Assembly (NCBI RefSeq): GCF_001854245.1
Contig: NZ_CP015381.1
Location: 4,003,001-4,067,000 of the forward strand
Direction: 5' to 3'
Origin: Desulfococcus multivorans
GTDB taxonomy: Bacteria; Desulfobacterota; Desulfobacteria; Desulfobacterales; Desulfococcaceae
Length of the DNA: 64,000 nt
Shown here: piece after piece, positions 44,457-53,338 of the stretch
Layout of the letters: every line of letters starts with the position of its first letter
How positions within the stretch are numbered: the first letter of the stretch is position 1
The notes under the pieces: generated by a model
Database searches by the model: none
The model's input: the letters and a program-made list of their open reading frames with translations, nothing else
What the model was told of the DNA's origin: nothing
Made by a program: the position numbers and the translations under genes

Positions 44457-46160
44457 TTATTTTTCAACGGCAGCGATCGGCATGACCGCGAAATCGCCGT
44501 CGTGATTGATCACCGCCCACACGGAATCGGCATCGATCCCCCAGGTTCCCAATCCATAGCCGTCACGCCACGGGCCGCGCACAAAATTTTCGGAGCCGCC
44601 GTAATTCGCATCCACGGCATTGACCCAGCCCGATTCGCTCCTTGCGGCGAGGCAAAAGTTCTTATGGTTTTTGCCCGATTGATCCTTCAGCGCATTGCAG
44701 GTCATCGAGAGGGTATAGATATCGGTTTCCCGGCTCTCGTTTTCATCGGGCAGCATCCCTTCAAGCGCCTCGTCGTACAGGCTTAAATTATCGGTCATTC
44801 CCCAGAGGCTGAGGATATGGCTCACGGCACCGTCAACGCTGTCGGAATCCGTCCAGCCCGTCGTCACGAATTTGGAGAGCGGCCGCCCGACATAGTCGGT
44901 TTCATTATTGCCGTTTTTTCCAGCCAGAATTCTGACATTTGTATTCTTATAGCTGCCGGCCACCCTGGTATAGGATTCCCCCCGGGCAACTTCGAACGCA
45001 TCGCCGTTGAGGCTGTATCCAAAGGTATCGCGCAGATAAAAATAGAGCGGCGAGGGCGGCGCGCTCAAACTCACATCGGAATAGTCAAAACCGTGGCTGG
45101 AGGCGTAGAAGTCCACCGTCACCCGGGGGCCGTCAACCGTGAAGATGTAGTAGCCGATGGAGAACAGCTCCTGGTCGAACGGTATTTCGCGATCGTCATC
45201 CCCTTCGCGGGGAATATAAAACTTGTAGCTGTTGGAGGCGCAGATAATCTGGCCGACGCCGAAGGCGCCGTCACCACCGGATGTCACCCTGGAGTAATGG
45301 TGCATGTGATCGTGACCGCTGAGGTAGTAGCGGACGCCGTTGTTGTGCAGGCTTTCGAGAAAATAATCCCGCGCCTCGGGGTTGTCGGTCAACGCATTTC
45401 CGAAAAGGTTATCCTTGTGGTTTTGTCCGATGAGATTTTTATGGGCAAACACGAACGCATGACGATCGCCCCCATTTGCGGAGAGTGCCGAATCGACCCA
45501 CGCCACCTGATCCACCGCATTGTAGGCATAACTTTTGGCGCCGTTATAATTGCTGCCGTCGGCCCGGACAAACTGGTCGATCAGAACACATCGGACATTG
45601 TTGAAGTCAAACATGTACGTCAACCCCTTCAAGCTGTCGGAAGCGGAATAAGGCACCGAAAGAACGGGGCTCTCTACGTTGTCGGCTCCGAAAAGATGGG
45701 GTCCCTGACCGAGGGTTTGAGGAAAAAGGATCGGCATTTCGTTTGCGGCGACGGCACTGGCCTCGTGATTCCCCCGAACCGGGAAAAAGCCGATCCCGTT
45801 GCTGTAAAGCGCCCGGGCATGTTCCTCCCGGGTAGGCAGGGTGCGAGTGCCGTCGACAAGCTCTTTATCGACCAGATCCCCCACCTGGATGACAAATTTG
45901 CAGCCGTGTTGAATGAATTGCTCGTTCAGGGCGTCGATGATTGTCGTGGCACAGGATGCCGGATCCTCAACGGGAATCCCGTTATAGATGCCCGTTTTCC
46001 ATTGGGTATCGGCCATTACGCCGAATTTCCAGGCGCTGCCGGACGATTTCGCAAAGGCCCGTTTCGGCGCGAAAATCGGAATATTCAAACCCGTTAACGT
46101 CAGTCCCGCGAGACCCGTGCCCCCGATCTTCAAAAATTCCCTTCTGTTCACCGATTTCAT
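44457..46160 (-). CDS. Tat-exported metallophosphoesterase
   Basis: The 567-aa protein has a Tat signal NRREFLKIGGTG (about 5-16) and a mature calcineurin-like domain. Metal motifs are partly modified: GVMADTQW, QVGDLVD, VRGNHEA and later SGHDHMHHYS. An aspartate replaces the usual DxH pair at the first site, so activity should be confirmed. The C-terminal half is beta-rich, likely a binding domain. It is a stand-alone exported protein. The stop lies near family C repeats. Confidence 0.8.
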   Translation of the reverse strand: MKSVNRREFLKIGGTGLAGLTLTGLNIPIFAPKRAFAKSSGSAWKFGVMADTQWKTGIYNGIPVEDPASCATTIIDALNEQFIQHGCKFVIQVGDLVDKELVDGTRTLPTREEHARALYSNGIGFFPVRGNHEASAVAANEMPILFPQTLGQGPHLFGADNVESPVLSVPYSASDSLKGLTYMFDFNNVRCVLIDQFVRADGSNYNGAKSYAYNAVDQVAWVDSALSANGGDRHAFVFAHKNLIGQNHKDNLFGNALTDNPEARDYFLESLHNNGVRYYLSGHDHMHHYSRVTSGGDGAFGVGQIICASNSYKFYIPREGDDDREIPFDQELFSIGYYIFTVDGPRVTVDFYASSHGFDYSDVSLSAPPSPLYFYLRDTFGYSLNGDAFEVARGESYTRVAGSYKNTNVRILAGKNGNNETDYVGRPLSKFVTTGWTDSDSVDGAVSHILSLWGMTDNLSLYDEALEGMLPDENESRETDIYTLSMTCNALKDQSGKNHKNFCLAARSESGWVNAVDANYGGSENFVRGPWRDGYGLGTWGIDADSVWAVINHDGDFAVMPIAAVEK

Positions 46161-46460
46161 TATCCCTCCTGTTGGTTGGTTGTTCCGAAGATGCCCTGTG
46201 CGGCAGCAGAATATCTCCCAATCAATCCGAACGGCGATCGGATCGGATCTCTGCTTCCTCGCGGCAGAATTGAAAAAACGCTTGAATAGCTTCTTTTAGT
46301 CGGGATTTGTAAGAAGGGTATTTGTTCCGGGTTTGATTTTTGTAAAAACGCGGCACCGGCGGCACGCCCCCACCCAAGAGAGGAGGCACCTTCACGGCCC
46401 ACGGCGCACGGCGGGCGAAGGTCTTGGCAGCCCGCTCGATTTTCAGCACCATCCGGTTCG
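46161..46460. other. non-coding spacer upstream of the metallophosphoesterase gene
   Basis: The last part near 46161 has a GGAGGG Shine-Dalgarno for the gene on the minus strand. Beyond that I see no credible gene or signal; one short open frame has no ribosome binding site or domain. Confidence 0.5.
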
Positions 46461-46628
46461 CTACAGCCGATCCGATGCAAAGGTGTTGCACTGGTTGATG
46501 TCCCCCGTCTCCAGGCCGTTCCGGAACCATCGGACCCGCTGGGCCGAGGTGCCGTGGGTGAAGCTGTCGGGCACGATGCGCCCCTGGGATCTTTTCTGCA
46601 GTCGGTCGTCCCCGATGGCGCTCGCGGC
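46461..46628 (-). pseudogene. 3' remnant of a ypfJ-type zinc metallopeptidase gene
   Basis: On the minus strand the frame from about 46628 to a TAG at 46461-46463 reads [33 protein letters not shown] and NQCNTF. This is the C-terminal end of the neutral zinc metallopeptidase family (YpfJ). About 56 residues remain. The rest, including the HEXXH active site, is missing, and the similarity breaks off at the SNF2 gene end. The copy is therefore truncated and not functional. Confidence 0.75.
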
Positions 46629-46647
46629 GAAAAGGTTTCGGATACGG

Positions 46648-49440
46648 CTAAAACCCCGGCAGCTTGAATTTCAGGGTCACCTCGCCCGTGGTATGATCGA
46701 TATGAACCATGCGGCCGTCGTCATGAGTCCCCGTCATCTTCCGGCCGGTGGCCATCTCCATGAGGCCGCTGATGAACTGCATCCCGGTGTTGAGCACCTC
46801 TGTCATCCTCTCCGGGGAAGCATCCCTATGGACACCCTCGCGCCGGCCTGCCTCCCCCACGGGTCTGGGTGATCTTTCGGATGACTCGGCAGGCGATCCG
46901 GCAGCCGTCCCATCGGCGGATCGATCCGAAACCCCTTTGGCCGCTTCCGCGGGCGCCGGCTCCGCCTCGGGAATCCCCGCTTCAACCTCTTCGGCATCGT
47001 AGGCCACCTCGCGAACCTTTTCATCCAGGACCCTTGGATTGAGGTAATGGGGCGTGTCTTCCGGCAGTTCCTCGGCAGGCGTGTGTTCGCCGGACACCGC
47101 AACGGGCTCCTCGCCCATCATCTCCCGGAGTTGGTTGAGCAACTCGGCCCGCTTGGCCTGGGAGAACTCCACCGTGTCCGCGGCACCTTCGAAAACGCCG
47201 TCGAAGAGGGCGGTCTTGAGTTGGATGCCGGCCAGGATCTTCTCCTCGATGCTGTTCTTGGCGATGAGGTTGACGACGTTGATGCACCGGCTTTTCTGGC
47301 CGATGCGGTTGACCCGGCCGATACGCTGGTTGATTCGGGCGGGGTTCCAGGGCAGCTCGAAATTGATGACGCAATCGGCGGCCTGGAGGTTGAGGCCGGT
47401 GCCCCCGGCGTCCGAAGAGAGGAAGACCTTGCAGTCCGGATTGTTCGTAAACGCGTCGATGAGGGCCTGACGTTTGTTGACGGGCACCTTGCCCGTCAGT
47501 TCGATGAAGTTGATGCCCGCGGAGGAGAGATACTTTCCGATCAGAAAAATCATGGTGGTCCATTCGCTGAAGATCACCACCTTGTGCCCGTTCTGGACCA
47601 CGAGTTCGTCGATAATCCCCTCCAGTTCCGTGAGCTTCGGGGAGATGTTGGTCTGCCGGTCGACGAGATAGGTGGCGTCGCAGGTCATCCGCATCATGAG
47701 GAGAAGCTGCTGGATGCGGCGGATGTCCATGGGGGTGAGAAATTTCTTGTTCAGGAGCGGCACCAGAGCAGCGAAATATCCGTTGTGGATCTCCGCCTGC
47801 TTGTCCGTGAGTTCGACGTAATAGTTGTTGACGATCTGCTCGGGCAGGTCCGACAGCACCTCCTCCTTCCGACGCCGGATCACGATGGTTTTGAGTTTCT
47901 CATGGAGGCGGTCCAGGTTCCGGTAGCCCAGGATCTGCCCCTTTTTCTGCCGGCTCAGCATGAAGTGGTCCGCGGCAAACCGCCAGAGGGGGGAGAGCAG
48001 GTAGGGGTCGAGGAACTGGACGATGGAATAGACGTCTTCCAGCTTGTTCTCCAGGGGCGTCCCCGTCAGGACGAGGGCGTGTCTACGGCGGATGTTCTTG
48101 ACCGCGTCGGCGGTCTTGGTGTTGAAATTCTTGATCCGCTGGGCCTCGTCCAGGATCATGAGGTCGGGATTGTACCTGGAAATGACGTCGACGTCCCGGA
48201 GCACCGCCTCGTAGTTGGTGATCTTGAAGAGGCTGTCGTCGGCGTCATAAACGGCCCGTCGCTGCATGGGGTTTCCGGCCACGATGACGGCCTTTTCATC
48301 CACAAACCGCTCGATCTCCCGCTTCCACTGCTCCTTGAGGGATGACAGGGTGACCACGAGAATGCGGCTGAAACCGAACAGCTCCTTCTTGATGACCCCT
48401 ATGGCGATGGCCTGGAGGGTCTTGCCCAGGCCCATTTCATCGCCGATCAGGGCGGCTTTTTTGCGCAGGGCGAACTGAACCCCGGCCACCTGGTAAGGGT
48501 AGAGATCGGCCCGGATGCGACCCAGGGCCGGGGAGATGTCCTCGGGGATCTTCGCGAGTTCGGCATCCAGGAGGTCGTGTTCGATGCGGTTCAGGAGCGA
48601 CTCCTGGAAGCGGACCCGCTTGTTGCCGTCCAGGCGGCGCAGAAGCGCCATGAGATCGGCCGGTCGCTCCCGCAGATAGTCGCCGTCGTCCGCAAAAAAA
48701 TCCCGCCAGAGTTCCCGGGCATCCCGGACCTCGCCCTCGGGGCGCTCGCAGAAGAGTCTGGGGCGCCGGCGGACGGAGTCCCAGTAGATGTCCACGAACG
48801 GAAATTGCTCGGAGGCGATCCGGGCGACGGCCGCCTTGTCGCGCCGGACTTCATGCTGAAGGAAGAGAAGGTGTTTGCAGGTGCCGAGGCGGTTGGTTTC
48901 ATAATCCGGGCAGGTGCAGTGCCCCTTGCCTGCCGGGGGATCGTGGAGGGTGACGAGATACTGCTTGCCCTTCACCGTTTCCACGGTGTGCTCGCCCTTG
49001 AGCATGTCTCCCCAGACTACCGTGAACCCTTCGCTTCCGGCGCGCTTTTTCCGGTCCGCCAGCGCCTGTTCCCGGATCTCGTCGGCGGTCAGACAGACGT
49101 CGTCCGGCGGCGCCTTGCGCTTCTGTCGGTTTTCATCCCGACCCAGCTGTTCCCATCCCTTGAGTTTCTGCTCCACATCCAGAAGCGCCGCGATGGTGTG
49201 CTTGCATCCCTTCCCGGGGAAAGGGCAGTCACAGGAGGTGGTCAGGTCGTCCGGGAGGAGTTGCACGCGGGTGGTGTAGTCGCCGTATCGACCGTCGACA
49301 TCATATACGAACCGACCTGTTCCGGGGTCGCTGTCCACGCAGGCGAACGCGCCGTTCCGGTAGAGATCCAGGCCGCGATGAAAAATGAGATCGGAAGGGG
49401 CAATGTTTTTGCGTATATAATCGGTAGACAGGGTGATCAT
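46648..49440 (-). CDS. SNF2-family helicase with two SWIM zinc fingers
   Basis: The 930-aa protein has two SWIM fingers, C70/C72/C79/H81 and C175/C177/C188/H190. The SNF2 ATPase follows with Walker [10 protein letters not shown] (333-341), the DEAQ box [22 protein letters not shown] and the second-lobe motifs [15 protein letters not shown] and [10 protein letters not shown]. It is a DNA-dependent ATPase; the SWIM fingers may bind DNA or protein. The last 130 residues are low-complexity and acidic, ending in LKFKLPGF. No partner genes are obvious. Confidence 0.95.
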   Translation of the reverse strand: MITLSTDYIRKNIAPSDLIFHRGLDLYRNGAFACVDSDPGTGRFVYDVDGRYGDYTTRVQLLPDDLTTSCDCPFPGKGCKHTIAALLDVEQKLKGWEQLGRDENRQKRKAPPDDVCLTADEIREQALADRKKRAGSEGFTVVWGDMLKGEHTVETVKGKQYLVTLHDPPAGKGHCTCPDYETNRLGTCKHLLFLQHEVRRDKAAVARIASEQFPFVDIYWDSVRRRPRLFCERPEGEVRDARELWRDFFADDGDYLRERPADLMALLRRLDGNKRVRFQESLLNRIEHDLLDAELAKIPEDISPALGRIRADLYPYQVAGVQFALRKKAALIGDEMGLGKTLQAIAIGVIKKELFGFSRILVVTLSSLKEQWKREIERFVDEKAVIVAGNPMQRRAVYDADDSLFKITNYEAVLRDVDVISRYNPDLMILDEAQRIKNFNTKTADAVKNIRRRHALVLTGTPLENKLEDVYSIVQFLDPYLLSPLWRFAADHFMLSRQKKGQILGYRNLDRLHEKLKTIVIRRRKEEVLSDLPEQIVNNYYVELTDKQAEIHNGYFAALVPLLNKKFLTPMDIRRIQQLLLMMRMTCDATYLVDRQTNISPKLTELEGIIDELVVQNGHKVVIFSEWTTMIFLIGKYLSSAGINFIELTGKVPVNKRQALIDAFTNNPDCKVFLSSDAGGTGLNLQAADCVINFELPWNPARINQRIGRVNRIGQKSRCINVVNLIAKNSIEEKILAGIQLKTALFDGVFEGAADTVEFSQAKRAELLNQLREMMGEEPVAVSGEHTPAEELPEDTPHYLNPRVLDEKVREVAYDAEEVEAGIPEAEPAPAEAAKGVSDRSADGTAAGSPAESSERSPRPVGEAGRREGVHRDASPERMTEVLNTGMQFISGLMEMATGRKMTGTHDDGRMVHIDHTTGEVTLKFKLPGF

Positions 49441-49906
49441 CGATAAACCTCTGATAAAAAAGTTGAAAATTTATTCGTTTAAAATGGATGGTCGCCGTGG
49501 CGGCTTTTTTTCGAGGCTACATCATATCGGACTCATTTTCAACGCTTGGTTTCCAGAAGGCGCCGAGGATTTCGACGTGGGCCCGGATCATGGCCGGTTG
49601 CCTGCCGCCATGCCCTTTGTCTCCATCAGGCTGAGGCTTGCGCGGGGTTGGTTGTCGCGTTATAATCAAAAAATATGGAATCGAGCGCCGTAACTTGACC
49701 GCTCACGCTGCATCGAGACTGAATGACGGCGACCCGAATAGAAGCGACTCGCGCAGCACATCCTCTCATCGTGAAACTCATTGCAAGGAATCGTCGATTC
49801 AACCGACGAAACGGTCAAATGGAGAGCGCGCTATGCAGGCAGCCGGCACCGCTCTCCCCCAAAACCGATAATGACCTGCAGCGGGTCGAAAGGAGCTGAA
49901 GACGCC
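49441..49906. other. spacer with a terminator-like hairpin
   Basis: A GTCGCC/GGCGGC hairpin followed by seven T lies near 49490-49511 on the plus strand, but no plus-strand gene ends there. A minus-strand run of about 40 codons ending near 49520 (including GAFWKPSVENES) looks like a possible gene relic, which I cannot identify. Confidence 0.4.
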
Positions 49907-50734
49907 ATGAAAACCCACACGCACACATGCCTCATCAATCGTCTGATTGCAGCGCTGATATCCGCGGCATTCTGTTTTACGGCGCTTTCTGCAAGTGCAG
50001 CGGATTTCGACAGGACCCACGCCGGTTATGACAGGCTGCTCAAACGATTCGTCACCGACGGCCGGGTCGATTACAAAGGCCTCAAAGCCGACGGCGGCGC
50101 ATTGGATCACTACCTGGACGGCGTCGCCGGCGTTTCGGAAGCGACATTCAACGCCTGGGGGGAAGCCGACCGGCTGGCGTTCCTGATAAATCTGTACAAT
50201 GCGGCCACCTTGAAACTGATCCTGAACCACTACCCGGTCGACAGCATCAAGGATATCGGCGGCTTTTTCAAAGGGCCGTGGTCCCAGCCGGCGGTTCGGC
50301 TTTTCGGGGGCACCATCACCTTGGACAACCTGGAGCACGACATCATCCGCAAGCAATACGACGAGCCGCGCATTCATCTGGCGCTGGTCTGCGCCGCAAA
50401 AAGCTGTCCGCCGTTGCGCAGCGAGGCTTATGTCGGCCCGTCACTGGATGCGCAGCTCGACGACCAGACACGACGGTTTCTCGCAAGCCCGGCCGGTTTC
50501 CGCATCGACCGCAGTCGGAATACGGTCTATTTTTCATCTGTCTTCAAATGGTACGGGGAAGATTTTGTGGGCGAATTCTCGCCGTCGTCCGGATTTACCG
50601 GGCTGGATGATACGGAACGCGCCGTAGCGAATTTCTGCAGCCGGTATCTCCCCGCAACGGCAGGCGATTATCTGAAGGTCGGCGGGTATTCCGTAAAATA
50701 TCTTGATTACGACTGGTCGCTGAACGGGAAGTGA
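49907..50734 (+). CDS. exported DUF547 domain protein
   Basis: Start ATG 49907 (AAAGGAG upstream) gives 275 aa with a signal peptide ending near LSASAADF. The mature protein has the DUF547 motifs FLINLYNAATLKLI, LDNLEHDII, PRIHLALVCAAKSCPPL and KYLDYDWSLN. The biochemical role is unknown. The frame is open 42 codons upstream, but with no signal. It precedes the MerA-like gene by 41 bp, and the two are commonly found together in other bacteria. Confidence 0.85.
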   Translation: MKTHTHTCLINRLIAALISAAFCFTALSASAADFDRTHAGYDRLLKRFVTDGRVDYKGLKADGGALDHYLDGVAGVSEATFNAWGEADRLAFLINLYNAATLKLILNHYPVDSIKDIGGFFKGPWSQPAVRLFGGTITLDNLEHDIIRKQYDEPRIHLALVCAAKSCPPLRSEAYVGPSLDAQLDDQTRRFLASPAGFRIDRSRNTVYFSSVFKWYGEDFVGEFSPSSGFTGLDDTERAVANFCSRYLPATAGDYLKVGGYSVKYLDYDWSLNGK

Positions 50735-50775
50735 ACCCGAGCTGAAGCGCCGCAATCCGGCCTTGGGAGGCAGCA

Positions 50776-52308
50776 ATGTCAGACAACAGGAAAGGCAACA
50801 CCATGATCAGTCCCTGGGATGCCTACAATCAAGAACTGGTGTTCCATGTCCGCCCCCCGGACTGGAAAAATCCCAAGCCGGCTTCGCGGTACAATCTCGT
50901 CGTCATCGGTGCGGGTACCGCCGGCCTGGTCTGCGCGGCCGGCGCCGCCGGGCTGGGGGCGAAAGTCGCCCTGGTCGAGCGCCACCTGATGGGGGGCGAC
51001 TGCCTGAATGCAGGCTGCGTGCCGTCCAAGGCCCTGATCCGAGCCGCACGGGCCGCCGCAGCGGTCCGGGACGCCGGCGCCTTTGGCGTGCATGTCCCGG
51101 AAGGCGTGAGCATCGATTTTGGTCAGGCCATGGAGCGGATGCGTCGCCTCCGGGCGTCCATCGCCCCCCACGATTCTGTCCGGCGGTTCGCCGAATTGGG
51201 AATTGACGTGTTCATCGGTGAAGGGCGTTTTGTCGACGCCGACACGTTGGCGGTCGCCGGCGAACGACTCGCCTTCAGGAAGGCGGTCATCGCCACCGGC
51301 GCACGGGCTTCGGCGCCGCCCATTGAAGGGTTGGATCAAATATCCTATCTCACCAATGAGACCGTCTTTTCCCTGACCGAACTGCCCAGGCGCTTGGCCG
51401 TCATCGGCGCAGGCCCCATCGGTTGCGAAATGGCCCAGGCCTTCGCCCGATTCGGCGCGGAGGTGTTCCTGGTGGAAACCCTGCACGGCATCCTTCCCCG
51501 TGAAGACACCGACGCTTCCGGCATCGTCCTGGAATCCATGCTGAAGGACGGGGTGAAACTGCTGTGCTGCGGCAAAGAACTGAAGCTGGCCAAAGCCGAC
51601 GGCGATAAAATCCGCCTCACCGTGAAGTCCCACGGCAAAGGCTACGACGAGGTGGTGGATCAACTGCTGGTGGCCGTAGGTCGTGCGCCGAACGTTGAAA
51701 ACCTGGGGCTGGACGCGGCCGGTGTCGCTTTCACCCAAAAAGGCGTGCAGGTCAATGACCGGCTGCAAACCTCCCAGCCCAACATCTTTGCGGCCGGAGA
51801 TATCTGCTCGCCCTATCAGTTCACCCATGCGGCCGACTTCATGGCGCGCATCGTGATTCGCAATGCCCTCTTTTTCGGCCGCGCCAAAGCCGGCGCCCTG
51901 ACCATTCCATGGTGCACCTATACGGAACCCGAAATCGCCCATGTCGGACTTTACGAGAAGCAGACACGGGAGCAAGGCATCCCGGTGGAAACCTTCACCC
52001 GGGAATTTCGCGAGGTCGATCGTGCGATTCTCGAAGGCCGCACCAACGGTTTCGCGCGGGTGCACGTCCGCAAGGGGACGGATAAGATCATAGGCGCCAC
52101 TATCGTGGCATCCAACGCCGGCGACCTGATCTCGGAGATCACCCTTGCCATGACCCACAAGCTGGGTCTCAAACGGATCGCCGACGCCATTCATCCCTAC
52201 CCGACCCAGGCGGAAAGCATCCGGCAACTGGGAGACGCCTACAACCGCACCCGGCTGACACCCTTCGCAAAATCCCTGTTTTCAAAACTGATGGTCTGGC
52301 GGCGCTGA
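50776..52308 (+). CDS. MerA-like pyridine nucleotide-disulfide oxidoreductase
   Basis: The 510-aa flavoprotein has an FAD site VVIGAGTAGL (42-51), the redox cysteines C76 and C81 in GGDCLNAGCVPSK, the NAD(P) site AVIGAGPIGCEMAQ and FAAGDI. A C-terminal dimerisation domain contains AIHPYPTQAE. It lacks the terminal vicinal cysteines of true mercuric reductase; the end is MVWRR. It is thus an unassigned member of the family. An alternative start is ATG 50803. Confidence 0.88.
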   Translation: MSDNRKGNTMISPWDAYNQELVFHVRPPDWKNPKPASRYNLVVIGAGTAGLVCAAGAAGLGAKVALVERHLMGGDCLNAGCVPSKALIRAARAAAAVRDAGAFGVHVPEGVSIDFGQAMERMRRLRASIAPHDSVRRFAELGIDVFIGEGRFVDADTLAVAGERLAFRKAVIATGARASAPPIEGLDQISYLTNETVFSLTELPRRLAVIGAGPIGCEMAQAFARFGAEVFLVETLHGILPREDTDASGIVLESMLKDGVKLLCCGKELKLAKADGDKIRLTVKSHGKGYDEVVDQLLVAVGRAPNVENLGLDAAGVAFTQKGVQVNDRLQTSQPNIFAAGDICSPYQFTHAADFMARIVIRNALFFGRAKAGALTIPWCTYTEPEIAHVGLYEKQTREQGIPVETFTREFREVDRAILEGRTNGFARVHVRKGTDKIIGATIVASNAGDLISEITLAMTHKLGLKRIADAIHPYPTQAESIRQLGDAYNRTRLTPFAKSLFSKLMVWRR

Positions 52309-52324
52309 CCCCTGCCGGGACATC

Positions 52325-52351
52325 AGGGCGGACACACAGGTCCGCCCCTAC
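52325..52351. repeat. family C repeat, copy 4
   Basis: The same GGGCGGACACACAGGTCCGC core as near 44.2 kb, 17 bp after the MerA-like stop. It is followed by 190 bp without a gene. Confidence 0.8.
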
Positions 52352-52545
52352 AGAAACCCGGGAACCAACCGCGGAGAAAAAATGTTAAACGCGCATTGGA
52401 GGATGGTTAATTCTGGATGACCCATCAATTGAAATGATGCCTTCAGGTGTGAAACCGACGCAGCGTGCGAAAACGGATGATGATCGCAAATCGAATGTAA
52501 ACGGAAGGACAGTCTTGCCCATATCCGCAACATCCGTTTGAAGCG

Positions 52546-52980
52546 TTATCCGATCGGATGCTCCCGTTCGCATGCGGCGCAGCAGAGCTCCTGATTTTCG
52601 AGCCCCTGCATAATGCCGCAGGTTTCGCCGCTGTGTCCGCCCGCGCAACGCCCGCGAAGCTGCTTCAGGTGGTGCTTCAGGTGCTGAAGGGATCGGATCT
52701 GCTCGTCCACGTTCCCGATATGGGCGTCGAGCAGTCCGGCCACCCAGGTGCAGTCCTGCCGGGGATGGTCCCTGTAAGTCAAAAGCTTCCGGATTTCCCC
52801 GAGTTTCATGTCATGCCTGCGGCAATGCAGGATAAACTCCAGGCGTTCCAGGTCTTTTCTGCCGTAGACCCGGTAGTTTCCAGCTGTTCTTTCAGGCTCG
52901 GCCAAAAGCCCTTCCTTTTCGTAATACCGGATGGTCACCACCTTGCATCCGGTCTTCTTCGCCAGTTCGCCGATCTTCAT
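52546..52980 (-). CDS. MerR-family heavy-metal-responsive regulator (CadR/PbrR-like)
   Basis: The 144-aa regulator starts MKIGELAKKTGCKVVTIRYY, the MerR winged helix. Metal-site cysteines C77, C112 and C121 have the same spacing as in PbrR (C78, C113, C122), with extra C-terminal cysteines CCAAC. It should activate the divergent P-type ATPase gene in response to Cd, Pb or Zn. The operator-promoter at 53240-53270 fits the MerR mechanism. Confidence 0.92.
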   Translation of the reverse strand: MKIGELAKKTGCKVVTIRYYEKEGLLAEPERTAGNYRVYGRKDLERLEFILHCRRHDMKLGEIRKLLTYRDHPRQDCTWVAGLLDAHIGNVDEQIRSLQHLKHHLKQLRGRCAGGHSGETCGIMQGLENQELCCAACEREHPIG

Positions 52981-53239
52981 TTTTCCTCCGTAAAAACGAT
53001 ATGAGACTAAAGGCTGAGGACTGAAGGCGTATGCCTGTAATCACATAATCACCATAAAACCATAAAACCGTAACCCCTTACCCTCTCACAAACACCGGAA
53101 GTTAAGCAAAATCATCAATCCCATAATAACGACAGCCCCCCCTGATTGTCAAAACCACCCGGGAAAGGGGCCGGGCATTTCAATTTCGGTATTCATCAGC
53201 CGGTGAATGCCGAAACTTGCGCTTTTTTTAAAAAACGCT

Positions 53240-53270
53240 TTGACCCTATAGCGGCTATAGACATTATCTT
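53240..53270 (+). promoter_or_regulatory. MerR-type promoter of the P-type ATPase gene
   Basis: -35 TTGACC (53240-53245) and -10 TATCTT (53265-53270) have the long 19-bp spacer that MerR proteins need to twist the DNA. The spacer carries the dyad CTATAG-CGG-CTATAG (53246-53260), close to the known CadR/ZntR operator type. Confidence 0.85.
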
Positions 53271-53338
53271 TATTCTGAAAGAAAGATGGACGCATTCGTG
53301 CCTTGCCGATTTTTACAAACCATTGACGGAGAAATATC

